DNA of 64,000 nucleotides from Debaryomyces hansenii CBS767 (Eukaryota > Ascomycota > Pichiomycetes > Serinales > Debaryomycetaceae): the NCBI RefSeq assembly GCF_000006445.2, contig NC_006049.2:1426001-1490000 (forward strand), written 5' to 3'. The position numbers and the translations under genes are program-made. The notes under the pieces were generated by a model. The model was given only the letters and a program-made list of their open reading frames with translations, did no database searches and was not told the origin of the DNA. Positions 9,396 through 19,491 of the stretch are shown here, piece by piece (positions within the stretch are counted from its first letter, which is position 1; each line of letters begins with the position of its first letter).

Positions 9396-9612
9396 ATTTA
9401 TGTTGTGTTTTCGTAGTTAAACTGTAGGTTGTTGATTATTTTTCTATATTCATATAAGGCTTATATAATCACAAACTCGCTTATCCTTTAAAATTATATC
9501 CTATGTATTAAACTTACTCTATTTCTAAATTATTCCTCTTGTATATGGAGATAGTGTAGAAACATGAATAGTATAAGAAATAATAACTATAAAAAAAAAG
9601 GTATAAAAATTA

Positions 9613-12120
9613 TCATACAAACTCATGTAACCACTTATCAGTTTCAAGAATCGATTCATAGTAAGTATCATTAATCAAGGTAGAGTCTTCTGCATGAATA
9701 ATTTCAACTAGTTTAATGAAATAAGACCAGAATCTTATACCGTTGTCTAAATCATGGAGTAATTGATTAGTAGTTACGCTATTAACCCCATTAACGTTAA
9801 TATTGAACGAGGAATTATTAATTTGGAAGACCGAATTTAGGATATGGTCCTTGGTATTCTTGATAATTTCTTCTTTTGATAATTCTTGTGACGAAAGCCT
9901 CTGGTTGATAGAATATTCAAAATATATCTCCCCCAAAATTCCCAACAAGGTGTTATTACAATCGTTATAAAATGGCAACTGATCAATTAATTTGTACCAA
10001 TCACTCTTATCATTAAATCTTGATTTGATAGTACTGTTTTCTTGATGTACAATGAAATCGACCAACAAACATTCAATATTGTTAATGACTGCATTAGAAA
10101 CAAACTTGACGTGTGACCTGAAATTAATCAACGCCCTAGAAATAGGACCCTGATAATTAATTGGCGATACCTTAAACTTATGAAGCGAAAAAATTCTGGA
10201 AATTAAAGTTATATGTCTCAAATCGTCATCCCTTAATTTTACGTCTTCATTTCCAAATTCTTTGAAAAATTTTGGAACTCCATTATACTCTCTATTAGGC
10301 TCATTTAATTTGACTGTCTTTGACTTGATTAGCAATAAGATAACAATCAATTCCTGCAATTCGGTTTCATTTATCTCCAGGCCATATTTCGAAGTAAAGG
10401 ATTTCAATATTTTACCAATCAGGTTCAATTTATTAGTTTTATTGTCAATAATCTCCAACAAATACAAATTTCTTAATAAGACGGTAGATATTAAGTCTAC
10501 GTTAGTTTTAACATCTTTATTGGACACGGAACCTCTTTTAAATTCATCGCCTAAGTTATTAAAAAATTTAACCAAACTGAATTTGTCGCCTGGTGCACTA
10601 TTAGTATGCACTAAGTGGCTAACTTGTTGATAAAATGGAGGTGTCAACCTGTTGTTTAATTCGATCACTTCATCTTTGAACCAGTAATCGACCTTAATTT
10701 TTTTAACTTGATAATATCTAGCCAATAATTGAGTGATTAAATTGAATTGAATGTCTAGTAATTTGTTATAATGTGGAAGAGAAATCAACTTTTTATATGT
10801 ATCACTTAATCCACTTTCAAGTGGTGGTCTAATGTTCAATTGGCCTTGCGTTATAGATTCCAATATCTCAATACGTAATAATCCTATTGATTGATAGAAA
10901 TAAATTTCAGGTGGTAGCCTTTGTGAAATAATATCATGTATATTATTAGGAACTTTTACAATATTCTTGGTAGCACCAGGTACGCCATTCGCTGCAACTG
11001 AACGTCGGTTCTCTGATTTACCCTTTCCTTTAGATTTTGTAGTCGTATCAAGATCAGTTTCAGTTTCGCCATCAGGCTTAGTTTCAGCATTGTTTTCTTC
11101 GTCGCTGTTTCTTATTAAATCTGATTCATCTAGCAAACCTAACTTAGCCATTTCAACCGAATACAAGTCAACAAATCCGTCCATATTTAAAACAGGGACA
11201 AATTTAAGAGCCGAATGGCCTCTGAAATATAAATCCAATAACTTGGGATCGTTTAAGCCCACAATATATGGATACAAATCAGCAGATTTATTGCCATTGA
11301 ATGAATTATATTGGTAAATCATTTCCAAATGAAGTTTGAAATAACTCAATTGAGGGTATGGTTGACCTGGCGTTGGTTTAGGTAAAGGTGGGAAAGTTGG
11401 AAACGTTGTTGGCTGTACTTTACAGCCCACCATTATACTCAAATCCACAAATTGTTTTTCAGTCAAATTCAATTCGTTTAAAATTTTAAATTTATCAATG
11501 AATCTAAAGTCTTTTGATTGAAATTCCATTCCTAAAATGAATTTGTCGATCTTTGTTAATAGTAAGTCAGTAGATCCATATATAGAATCGATCACATTGT
11601 TTTGGTATAAATATGATAACTGAAAAGACGCATCATAAGGGGAAATCATGTAGTCAATATTGATTTCAATAAAATATTTAATTAAATCGTTTATCATTGG
11701 TCTTAAAGGCAATGGATCCGTAAATAATCTAAAGGATTCATTGTTCAGGCTATTATAACCATATGGATTCTGGTTCTTTGAATTGAGCTTTGACCACGTA
11801 TTTTCAAGATGTTGTTCTTGTGGGGATAATTCATTTGTCTTATAATCATTGTGCTGTAATTGAATACCCAAACCAGATATAATAAAAACAGGCTTTATAT
11901 TGAACTCTTTAAAAACTTGTAAATCAGAATGAATATAATCTTTTAACGAGCTTGGAATACCTCCAATTCCTGATAAAAATTGTTCTTTCTTGAAGGTATA
12001 AATTCTGCTCAAGTAATGTTCTACGTCGATACCAATAGTGGCATTCTGAAGAATTTCAATGGAGCTAGTATTAACCAATTTCCTTTCAAATAAGTATGAT
12101 TCAAGTGACTTAATAGGCAT
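9613..12120 (-). CDS. MKT1: Mkt1, XPG-like post-transcriptional regulator
   Basis: The 835-residue protein has nearly the length of S. cerevisiae Mkt1 (830). The N-terminus, MPIKSLESYLFERKLV followed by ATIGIDVEHYLSRIY and KPVFIISGLG, is the XPG-N nuclease-like domain. An XPG-I-like part (YMISPYDASFQLSYL, IYGSTDLLL) follows. The catalytic acidic cluster of true FEN/XPG nucleases appears degenerate, as in Mkt1. The C-terminal half is the Mkt1-specific domain. A low-complexity linker with KPDGETETD and KSKGKGKS sits near residues 340-370. In yeast, Mkt1 binds Pbp1 and controls translation or stability of HO and mitochondrial-protein mRNAs. Confidence 0.92.
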   Translation of the reverse strand: MPIKSLESYLFERKLVNTSSIEILQNATIGIDVEHYLSRIYTFKKEQFLSGIGGIPSSLKDYIHSDLQVFKEFNIKPVFIISGLGIQLQHNDYKTNELSPQEQHLENTWSKLNSKNQNPYGYNSLNNESFRLFTDPLPLRPMINDLIKYFIEINIDYMISPYDASFQLSYLYQNNVIDSIYGSTDLLLTKIDKFILGMEFQSKDFRFIDKFKILNELNLTEKQFVDLSIMVGCKVQPTTFPTFPPLPKPTPGQPYPQLSYFKLHLEMIYQYNSFNGNKSADLYPYIVGLNDPKLLDLYFRGHSALKFVPVLNMDGFVDLYSVEMAKLGLLDESDLIRNSDEENNAETKPDGETETDLDTTTKSKGKGKSENRRSVAANGVPGATKNIVKVPNNIHDIISQRLPPEIYFYQSIGLLRIEILESITQGQLNIRPPLESGLSDTYKKLISLPHYNKLLDIQFNLITQLLARYYQVKKIKVDYWFKDEVIELNNRLTPPFYQQVSHLVHTNSAPGDKFSLVKFFNNLGDEFKRGSVSNKDVKTNVDLISTVLLRNLYLLEIIDNKTNKLNLIGKILKSFTSKYGLEINETELQELIVILLLIKSKTVKLNEPNREYNGVPKFFKEFGNEDVKLRDDDLRHITLISRIFSLHKFKVSPINYQGPISRALINFRSHVKFVSNAVINNIECLLVDFIVHQENSTIKSRFNDKSDWYKLIDQLPFYNDCNNTLLGILGEIYFEYSINQRLSSQELSKEEIIKNTKDHILNSVFQINNSSFNINVNGVNSVTTNQLLHDLDNGIRFWSYFIKLVEIIHAEDSTLINDTYYESILETDKWLHEFV

Positions 12121-12290
12121 TGTTGTACTATATTATAGGGGTCTTGTGTTACGTGTTGTTTTGTAGGATATATAGATTTGTTAGTTTTTCTTTATATCTG
12201 AGATTTTAATTAACACGACTGTACTCATTTATTGAACTGTACCAATACTAAATATTACATAAATACAATACAAAAGAAGAGAAGAAGTAA

Positions 12291-15200
12291 CTATTCTTCA
12301 CCAAACAAATTATTAAGAGGACCATTTTCAATAAAAGGGTCATTCATAACATCATTATTCTGAGGTTTCTTTTTTCTTGTAGCTACAGCATCCTCTAATT
12401 GTTTTTTTCGCTTTGTTAAATCGTTGTCAGAAGAATCTTCTTCAACTTCTTTTGAAATTTTGATTAATTCTAATAAAGCAGATCTTTGATGCTTCAAAGA
12501 TTTTGAACTTACCAACAAAGTTTCAAAATTACTTATATGTTGTGTAGTTATATTTGGTAAAATCTGAACAAAGACCCTTGCTGGATAGTCATTCTTTGAC
12601 CGTAATGAACAATACAAAGTTGTTAAAGCAATGGCCGCTTCAGAATGAGTTTCAACGAAATATTCATCCATTAGTACATGCAACAAGGCTTTGATTAGAT
12701 TATCACAAAGATACTTATCTACCTCATCGTCCTTAAGCAAAATTTCCGACAATACATTTCTTATAACCAAAATGGTATTAAAGGAGCATTTAGTATCTTT
12801 AAACATGATGATATGACAACATATTCTCAAAAATGGAGCCAAAACTTCTTTGTTTTCAGCAATGAGTCTCTTACAAGCATATTGAGTATCAGTGACATTT
12901 TTAGCATTAAATTGGCTTACAATATCCATTAGGAACCTAACAGCAGTCGCTGTTAATTGTCTCAACATATGCTCCTCCATCATCTCTTCAGACAATGTTT
13001 CATCATCTTCATTACCTTGAAGTTGCAAGCCATTCATGTAAACCTTTTCCCATTTACTAACCAATAATTTATCAATGTCAGTAAATGCTTTGGTTAATAG
13101 ATCAGTCATGAAAACATCCACGTATTTAACTGGGCAATTTCTGATAACACTCCGTAAACAGCTGTTAATCATATGCTTCCAACTATGTAAAGTTATTCCC
13201 ACAGTGTCACCTGCAACTGATTCCCAAATCATACTCCCAATATTTGGAATCTCATATAGCGTATCTTCTAATTGAGAAAGTGAACTAATGGTCAAAAATG
13301 CATATTCTCGTGTATATCTAATTAAATGTCCAACAGAATCAGCGAAGTCTCTTAATGTTAATGCTGCTTTAACATTTTCCTCTATAAATGTTTCTTTGCT
13401 CTGAATCGAAACGCCCTGTTGCCAGAACCTTTCCATGCAGCTGTACTTAACGAACGATTGAACAGCATCCGGTAAATCTTTCCAATTTTTGGGATCATGA
13501 TAAGCTTGGATTTGAGTTAAAAGCTGCAAGATATGAGGTATAATAGGCTGAACCCTTGGCTTCCATAACTTTAACAAATTTAAGTATTCTGGTGAATCAT
13601 GATTCAATTTCTCAATACTATATTGGATAAATATTCTGGTAGCCCTTATGGGAAAAATTGAGGACCAATGATCCTTTAATTTATTCTTTAATATTTTGCC
13701 TTCGTCGTCCATTTTACTTTCCAAGAGATCTGTATTTGCCGTAATACCTCTGCTCTGAAAGTATGATGCAATTTCAACAATCCCGATTCTTTCCATAAAC
13801 CAATGTAAATCCATTAACCCCTTTTCAGTTGCAGGAGCAGACCAAGCCATTAATTCAGGATCAACAATTTTTGCGAATAGTTCATCTTTATTTTCAATGG
13901 TTGAACGAGATGCAATAACTAATAAGAACGATTTAAATGCAACATTTTCATGATCGCTGACTTTTTTCGAAGACAAAATATTACCTACAACATTTTCTAA
14001 GTCACCGAATATCTTTTTCAAAGATTCAGGCATAATATATGCTAAACGATTTAGTTCTGTACCACAACTCGTACGCAAGTCTCTGATTAATTCTTTCTCA
14101 TCGTCGTTTATGTTACTAGGATAGTCAAAAGTTGCGGTCGTTAAAATTTTTTCCAAGACCTGAAACATTAAAGGACTCACATCCTTTAATAACGGAGCAA
14201 ATTGGACTAATGTTTGTACCTGCTTACGGATCAATAACGGGGATGCTAAATTCATGGCTAGTAATCTCTCACCGAGACTTTCAACTAACTTATTCAATCT
14301 ATCATTTATAACGTCAAAATCATCTCCAGAATACCATATTCTCCATCTTGAAATACCTCGAATACAATTTTCGATTATGCTGAATTGTGACGTACCATAG
14401 TTCAATGCATCTGACTTTTCATTTAAACTATATTCATGAATACACTCTTCACCAAGTTTAGAACTAAAAAAGCTTTGCAATCTATTCTCAAGCCACATTA
14501 ATCCTTCTTCTGGCTTCTTACAAACTGTTATTCTAACAATATCTTCATTGAACTTTTTATAATTTGATAAAAATGAATTTGCGTCTGGAATCGAATCAAA
14601 ATCAATATTTAGAAATATCTTTGAAATATTCTCTTCGCCGATTATACTATAATTTAAAGTTCTATTGGCCGAAGTTTCTAACAAGTCTAATAGAATTTTA
14701 AGTATAGGTTTTTTTGAACTCAATTCATCAAACCTTAGGATAGTTACCCACATTTGCAATGATAACCCTGAAATTATCAAACTTGGGTGGTTCGTAGTTG
14801 TTAATATCAAATTTAAATAGTTATCGATATCAGAATTTTCCCATGATATTTTGTTTTTTTGGGGCAATGATATATTCAAGTACTCACTTAATGAGACTAT
14901 CATTTCAACAGTTTTCTTCAATAATGAGTATACCTGTTCGTCAACATCGTTCGGATCAATTTCCAATGACTGATAAAACTGGGATAGCTTATTTATACCT
15001 TCATTTGTAAATATACTTCCAATAAAAAATTCAAAATCTTCATCGTTATTGTAGTTTCTTGTAAATAAAATGTGCAAGCAGTCAACTGCAAGAGTCTTCA
15101 ACTTCACATCTGGAATAGTCAAAATGTTTATCAACGTTTGCATTACATTTTGATTTCTTAAGACAACAGGCTGGATCCAATGTAAGCATGTTTTAAATAT

Positions 15201-16028
15201 AGATAAAATCTTAGGAACAAAAATTTCACAAGTCGAACTATTGAAATCATTATTCAGTAATATTTCAACTAAGTTTTCGCTCAAAGTTGTGAACCAACCA
15301 ACAGTGGAAGATTTACAAAGGGATAAAGTAGCATTAGGTTCATAAATTGAGTTCAAGATATCATCGGGGGTGACAATTAATACGCTTAGCTGATTTAAAA
15401 TTGCTGTTCTCTTTGATGCGACAGGGTCGTCTAGAAGATAGATGTCCTCGAATAATGTTCTTATTACTATAAGACTTAGTTCCCGACAACAGACATTCTT
15501 GTTCCATAAATTCCATAAATCTGAATCCATGGATGCCCACCCATCGGTTAAGTCTTGTTCTGCAACAGATGACTTATCATTATTTTGATTTTCAACGTCA
15601 TTTTCATCCACTTTTGACACATCTCCCTTTAACGACTTAACTAGGAAACAGCCCCATATCTTTTTGGCTATAGAGACCCACAAAAATGCTAACTTTTCTT
15701 TCAAGTAATGAGGATCATCTTCATTTATTTTATTTGCTAATTCGATAACCCAGTTTCTTATAGTGGAAACTTTATCTGAATTGAATAAATGAAATCTCTT
15801 ATTGATAGAATTTTGTAACAAAGACAATCCAAAGTGCCTAACTATGTAATTCTTACCATTATTTTCTGGTAACGCTAGTTGATAGCCCCAAAATGGTGAT
15901 TCTTCATTTGTTTTAATCGATTCTAAAAATATTTGTGCTTCTCTTCGTTGATCATTCGTCGCTTTAGGATCATATATGACCTCCAAAGCATTGATTATTT
16001 GATTGACTCCGCTATTATCCATTGTCAT
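12291..16028 (-). CDS. MSN5: Msn5, exportin-5-type karyopherin
   Basis: The 1245-residue all-helical protein matches the karyopherin-beta Msn5 (1224 residues in yeast). It exports phosphorylated transcription factors such as Pho4, Mig1 and Crz1 from the nucleus and imports replication protein A. The N-terminal region (INALEVIYDPKATNDQRREAQ, then HFGLSLLQNSI) is the importin-beta N-terminal/exportin-1-like section. HEAT-type helical repeats fill the remainder. The tail is Lys/Asp-rich with a KRKKQLEDAVATRKKKPQ stretch. A second in-frame ATG at codon 3 is an equally possible start. No intron or frameshift is seen. Confidence 0.92.
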   Translation of the reverse strand: MTMDNSGVNQIINALEVIYDPKATNDQRREAQIFLESIKTNEESPFWGYQLALPENNGKNYIVRHFGLSLLQNSINKRFHLFNSDKVSTIRNWVIELANKINEDDPHYLKEKLAFLWVSIAKKIWGCFLVKSLKGDVSKVDENDVENQNNDKSSVAEQDLTDGWASMDSDLWNLWNKNVCCRELSLIVIRTLFEDIYLLDDPVASKRTAILNQLSVLIVTPDDILNSIYEPNATLSLCKSSTVGWFTTLSENLVEILLNNDFNSSTCEIFVPKILSIFKTCLHWIQPVVLRNQNVMQTLINILTIPDVKLKTLAVDCLHILFTRNYNNDEDFEFFIGSIFTNEGINKLSQFYQSLEIDPNDVDEQVYSLLKKTVEMIVSLSEYLNISLPQKNKISWENSDIDNYLNLILTTTNHPSLIISGLSLQMWVTILRFDELSSKKPILKILLDLLETSANRTLNYSIIGEENISKIFLNIDFDSIPDANSFLSNYKKFNEDIVRITVCKKPEEGLMWLENRLQSFFSSKLGEECIHEYSLNEKSDALNYGTSQFSIIENCIRGISRWRIWYSGDDFDVINDRLNKLVESLGERLLAMNLASPLLIRKQVQTLVQFAPLLKDVSPLMFQVLEKILTTATFDYPSNINDDEKELIRDLRTSCGTELNRLAYIMPESLKKIFGDLENVVGNILSSKKVSDHENVAFKSFLLVIASRSTIENKDELFAKIVDPELMAWSAPATEKGLMDLHWFMERIGIVEIASYFQSRGITANTDLLESKMDDEGKILKNKLKDHWSSIFPIRATRIFIQYSIEKLNHDSPEYLNLLKLWKPRVQPIIPHILQLLTQIQAYHDPKNWKDLPDAVQSFVKYSCMERFWQQGVSIQSKETFIEENVKAALTLRDFADSVGHLIRYTREYAFLTISSLSQLEDTLYEIPNIGSMIWESVAGDTVGITLHSWKHMINSCLRSVIRNCPVKYVDVFMTDLLTKAFTDIDKLLVSKWEKVYMNGLQLQGNEDDETLSEEMMEEHMLRQLTATAVRFLMDIVSQFNAKNVTDTQYACKRLIAENKEVLAPFLRICCHIIMFKDTKCSFNTILVIRNVLSEILLKDDEVDKYLCDNLIKALLHVLMDEYFVETHSEAAIALTTLYCSLRSKNDYPARVFVQILPNITTQHISNFETLLVSSKSLKHQRSALLELIKISKEVEEDSSDNDLTKRKKQLEDAVATRKKKPQNNDVMNDPFIENGPLNNLFGEE

Positions 16029-16356
16029 TTGTATAACTGATAGTAATTAATAATGGAATCTGTATAAAATGAGAGACAATAATCTGTGGACAAGTTTAAA
16101 ATTCCTATTCTTCAAACAGTTAAAAAAAAAAATCGAAACAATAATTCACTGTATTCAATACACCACAAGTAAACACTCAATAAATGTTAATCAATTTTAA
16201 ATATCAATATTCTTTTCAATCTAAGTTATTATGATCGTAAAGGCGTTTAATGTTCTAGTAAATCCTTACAACATCAGACATCCTGCGTATAGCCTATTAA
16301 TATAATACACGATAAATTTTGATAATTAAGTATATGGCGATATAAAGATATATAGA
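16029..16356. other. Intergenic: MSN5 promoter and RPF1 3' region
   Basis: The roughly 330 bases are AT-rich, with an A-run near 16122-16132. I see nothing coding. Confidence 0.5.
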
Positions 16357-17238
16357 TTACAAGTAGAACTTTCTCTTATCACGTTCCATATCAGGTCTGT
16401 GTTCCCATTCGACATCATCCTTAATACCCTTTTGTAATCTTCTTAATTTGAGAGTGAACTGGGGACCTAATTCCTGTAAACCCACCTTCTCCTCATTACG
16501 GAATATATATCTATGTCTCCTGAAGAAGATATAATCTCTTTGGTTATGTAATGTTATGACTTGTCTACCTTGGAATTCAGGTTTATGAGGAAACAATGAT
16601 TGAAATAATCTACCAACAGTCTTACCTAACCTGGTATTGAAATTATTCAATATCAATTCAGGTATGTGATCGGTAGCCCTACCATGGCCAGCGATCTTCT
16701 TTCCTTCTGTTAACGAGGTAACTGAGAAGTAAAATGTAGGGCCTTCTGGTAAATGAATGAATGTTAAACCAGTTACCACCTTTTTATCTTCGTTTATAAC
16801 CACAAGGTCGGTGTAATCTCTATTTTTACAAAATTTGGCCATATCTTGCATGCTGAATTCTCTTTTACGCTTGACAAATGTCACATTGGGTAAGAAATCC
16901 ATCAAGAGATCTGCAAATTCATAAGCTGGTTTTTTAGCGTTTGCGTTGGTGGTGAGTAAAATTTTAGGTTCCTGTGAACTAGCGAAATATTGATCAAATT
17001 CGTCTTCCCCTTCTACTTCTTGTGTGATAGTTTCGTCAAATACTCTCTTACTTTCAATAGTCTCTGGTATATTTGCAGCTAATCTTTCTTCCTTTAATTC
17101 AGGATTAGATCTTTCCTCCTTGGCTCTTTCATTTCTTAATTTGTGACGGGCCTTGATTTTTTCTTGTTTCAAATCAGCAAATAACTTCAGCCTCTTCTGC
17201 TTATTCTTTATATTCTTCAACGCTTCACTGGTACTCAT
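16357..17238 (-). CDS. RPF1: Rpf1, Brix-domain 60S ribosome assembly factor
   Basis: The 293-residue protein is essentially the length of yeast Rpf1 (295). A Lys/Arg-rich N-terminal helix (KNIKNKQKRLKLFADLKQEK) leads into a Brix domain from about residue 90. Diagnostic Brix motifs are PKILLTTNAN, FADLLMDFLPN, LPEGPTFYFSVTSL, LNNFNTRLGKTVGRLFQSLF and FRRHRYIFRNEEKVGLQELG. Rpf1 acts in the nucleolus in 27S pre-rRNA processing and early 60S assembly. It is divergent from HTD2 across only 112 bases. This short promoter carries PAC-like GATGAG elements, fitting co-regulation with the ribosome-biogenesis regulon. Confidence 0.95.
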   Translation of the reverse strand: MSTSEALKNIKNKQKRLKLFADLKQEKIKARHKLRNERAKEERSNPELKEERLAANIPETIESKRVFDETITQEVEGEDEFDQYFASSQEPKILLTTNANAKKPAYEFADLLMDFLPNVTFVKRKREFSMQDMAKFCKNRDYTDLVVINEDKKVVTGLTFIHLPEGPTFYFSVTSLTEGKKIAGHGRATDHIPELILNNFNTRLGKTVGRLFQSLFPHKPEFQGRQVITLHNQRDYIFFRRHRYIFRNEEKVGLQELGPQFTLKLRRLQKGIKDDVEWEHRPDMERDKRKFYL

Positions 17239-17311
17239 GTTGATTATTGCTTGTGAAACAAAAAGAGTTAATGTTCTAAAACAAATTTACTAAGAAAATA
17301 ATTTTTTTGGT

Positions 17312-17324
17312 GATGAGAGATGAG
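17312..17324 (+). promoter_or_regulatory. Tandem PAC-like elements (GATGAG x2) upstream of RPF1
   Basis: GATGAG occurs at 17312-17317 and again within GAGATGAG at 17317-17324, close to the PAC consensus (GCGATGAG). An A/T tract resembling RRPE (AAAATAATTTTT) lies next to it at about 17296-17307. PAC plus RRPE is the hallmark of yeast ribosome-biogenesis promoters. The site is 74-86 bases from the RPF1 start. Confidence 0.55.
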
Positions 17325-17350
17325 ATATTTTTGACCTAACTCACAATATC

Positions 17351-18208
17351 ATGGGTTTAAGCAAAATAAGTTTAGACCAATGGTCTAGGTATATTAAACT
17401 GAAAACTTGGATATTTGAAGATACATGCTCTACTATAGCTTCTAATAACTTGTTGCTACTTTTAAATGATATATTTCCAAAAAAGTTTCAATCTAAAAAA
17501 TTAGGCTTTGAGAAGAGCCACTTGCCCATCGGCTTCCACTTTTTGTATAATAATCAACCTAACGTGACGCTTGGATCTGATGGGTATGACAATTATCAGG
17601 CGCCAATGATAGAAAACAAACAGGCCTATAGAAGAAGAATGTGGGTAAAAGGAAATATTGAATTTTATAGGTCGCCATTGTTGAATGAATATTTAAAATG
17701 TACAGAACATGTTCACACAGTTAAGACTCTTGGAGATGCAACGTTTGTCAATATTAATAGAGAGTTTAGTAATGCACAAAGTCTTAACTTCGTTGAAAAT
17801 AGAACATTGATATATAAAAACGATTTATATCACCCGGTAACGAATAAAGCTAGTTTCCCAAAATTTAACGATACACTCAATATCCAATTATCATATAATG
17901 ACATTATACGATACAGTTATTTAACATATAATTGTCATAAGATTCATTACGATGGAAATTATTGTCGAGGGAAGGAAAACCTACCAGAAATAATTGTACA
18001 AGGTCCATTTATGGTTACTCTTCTATTATATTGGTTTCAAAAGTTGCATTCTGACTTCATTATCAAGAAATTCACGTATAAGAATATCGAGCCATGGCTT
18101 TTAAATGATAAAGTAACCTTAGGGTGTGTCGAGGGGGAGGATTCTTATAAATTACAAATTATTAATGAAGAAAGGGGAAAGGTGTATATGGAAGGAATGA
18201 TCAAATAG
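17351..18208 (+). CDS. HTD2: Mitochondrial 3-hydroxyacyl-thioester dehydratase
   Basis: The 285-residue protein matches yeast Htd2 (280 residues), the dehydratase of mitochondrial type II fatty-acid synthesis, which supplies octanoate for lipoic acid. The N-terminus (LSKISLDQWSRYIKLKTWIF) precedes a central region with the family motif RRMWVKGNIEFYRSPLL. A C-terminal hot-dog (MaoC-like) domain has YSYLTYNCHKIHYDGNYC (the Tyr/His hydratase helix) and IIVQGPFMVTLLL. It is divergent from RPF1. Its 3' end overlaps, on the opposite strand, the last 64 bases of a small uncharacterised frame. Confidence 0.88.
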   Translation: MGLSKISLDQWSRYIKLKTWIFEDTCSTIASNNLLLLLNDIFPKKFQSKKLGFEKSHLPIGFHFLYNNQPNVTLGSDGYDNYQAPMIENKQAYRRRMWVKGNIEFYRSPLLNEYLKCTEHVHTVKTLGDATFVNINREFSNAQSLNFVENRTLIYKNDLYHPVTNKASFPKFNDTLNIQLSYNDIIRYSYLTYNCHKIHYDGNYCRGKENLPEIIVQGPFMVTLLLYWFQKLHSDFIIKKFTYKNIEPWLLNDKVTLGCVEGEDSYKLQIINEERGKVYMEGMIK

Positions 18209-18558
18209 ATACGATGAAATAGGATCTTACTGAAGTAAAGAATATCGTAGAAATAAGTGATGAAAGTTCTAAAACGTAGCTCTTTTTTGTTGTATACCCA
18301 TACATAAAATCCAGAGGTATTGGGTTCATTAATTGATAACTGGCTATCCTCGGAACTAATATTTAACTCAAATGCTCTTTTAGCTAGTAATAATTTACAT
18401 AAGAGCCTCGGGTGTTCAATGTCAGAGTCCTTACTGAATTCTGTATCAGGTTGCTGATCATCTACATTACCTACTGTACACGAAAAACCAGCAAACTGCG
18501 TGTCGCCAACTGTGACTCTTACATTTAGTGCAACATTATACATATAAAACAACGTCAT
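18145..18558 (-). CDS. Small uncharacterised reading frame between SOD1 and HTD2
   Basis: The frame is 137 codons and starts at ATG 18558, only 48 bases downstream of the SOD1 stop on the same strand. Its 3' end overlaps HTD2 convergently. The first 80 residues (NVALNVRVTV, FAGFSCTVGN, HPRLLCKLLLAKRAFEL) look protein-like. The last 45 are rich in Phe, Tyr and Ile and look like translated AT-rich DNA, so the true gene may end differently or contain an intron. I do not recognise a family. A short proteasome-assembly-chaperone-like fold crossed my mind but cannot be supported. Confidence 0.35.
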   Translation of the reverse strand: MTLFYMYNVALNVRVTVGDTQFAGFSCTVGNVDDQQPDTEFSKDSDIEHPRLLCKLLLAKRAFELNISSEDSQLSINEPNTSGFYVWVYNKKELRFRTFITYFYDILYFSKILFHRIYLIIPSIYTFPLSSLIICNL

Positions 18559-18606
18559 ACATTTAGATATATATTTTTACCAGAGAAAGTACCACGATCA
18601 ACGAAT

Positions 18607-19309
18607 CTATTCGGAAAGACCAATGACACCACAGGCTGGTCTAGCACCAGCGTTACCGGTCTTCTTAGATTCAGCATTACCACCCTTACCTAAATCGTCG
18701 GTACCGGCGTGAATAACAACAGTTCTACCTAAAATGGAATTTTGACCGATTAACTTGACGAATAAGTCTTGTTTAGAACCCTTAGCAACACCAGAAGTAT
18801 CAGTTGTAACGTTACCTAAATCACCGACATGTCTGTTATCGTCTTCTGGAGCACCATGTTCCTTTGTGAACGGGTTGAAGTGAGGTCCAGCAGAAGTACA
18901 ACCGTTGGTGTTATCACCAAATGTGTGGACGTGGAAACCTCTTAAAGCATTAGCATCATTACCAGAAATCTCCCATGTAATAGTAGTTGGGTCAGACTCT
19001 GACGATTGTTCGAAGTTAACGACACCGCTAACCTTAGAATCACCTCTTAATACAGCAACTGCATTGTTGTTAGTATGCACCCTTAATACTTCTTTCTCCC
19101 ACTCAATGCGAGCAAATAATCAACTGTCAGATACTTATTTCGGACGATGAGCAAATATTCTATCAATTAGTCAAAATTGAATAACAAATTGACTCAATTG
19201 TTCAAGTAACAAATCGATCGATTATATTGCTCATTACTCAATACATCAATTGATTGCATAGTATCTAACCAATTTACCTATACTATATATACATACCTGC
19301 TTTGGCCAT
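18607..19309 (-). CDS. SOD1: Cu/Zn superoxide dismutase (two exons)
   Basis: Exon 2 (18607-19058) encodes nearly the whole enzyme. Exon 1 is only 13 nt (19297-19309) and encodes MAKA plus one base. The intron (19059-19296, 238 nt) has donor GTATGT, branch point TACTAAC at 19069-19075 and acceptor CAG. The spliced product is 154 residues and starts [13 protein letters not shown], the usual SOD1 length. Copper and zinc ligands are visible in [26 protein letters not shown] and [11 protein letters not shown], with the disulphide cysteines in TNGCTSAG and ACGVIGLSE. The GTG-initiated frame starting at 19080 reads through the branch point and is not the real N-terminus. Confidence 0.95.
19059..19296 (-). 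other. Spliceosomal intron of SOD1
   Basis: The donor is GTATGT at 19296-19291, the branch point TACTAAC at 19075-19069 and the acceptor CAG ends at 19059. Splicing joins phase 1 and restores the conserved MxKAVAVL start. The very short branch-to-acceptor distance is typical of CTG-clade yeasts. Confidence 0.93.
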
Positions 19310-19484
19310 TTTTTATAATTTGATTTAATAATAAGTATAATATATACTTTAAACTGTAGCAATTTGTTTATAGTCCTTTTATAGTACCGTTGGAAAGCAA
19401 TTATGGCCAATGATTGTCCAAAACCCGCTCGAAAAAAAGTACACAAAAGCTTACACCAAATGACCGGCTAGACTACACGGTTCA

Positions 19485-19491
19485 TTACTAA
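19485..19491 (+). promoter_or_regulatory. Yap1/Cap1-like site (TTACTAA) upstream of SOD1
   Basis: TTACTAA is a standard Yap1 response element and lies about 176 bases before the SOD1 start. Oxidative-stress control of SOD1 by AP-1 factors is known in yeasts, so the context fits. The motif is short and could occur by chance. Confidence 0.35.

Noticed and set aside
19059..19080. GTG-initiated start of SOD1
   Set aside because: These bases are intron, including the branch point; the spliced ATG at 19309 gives the conserved N-terminus.
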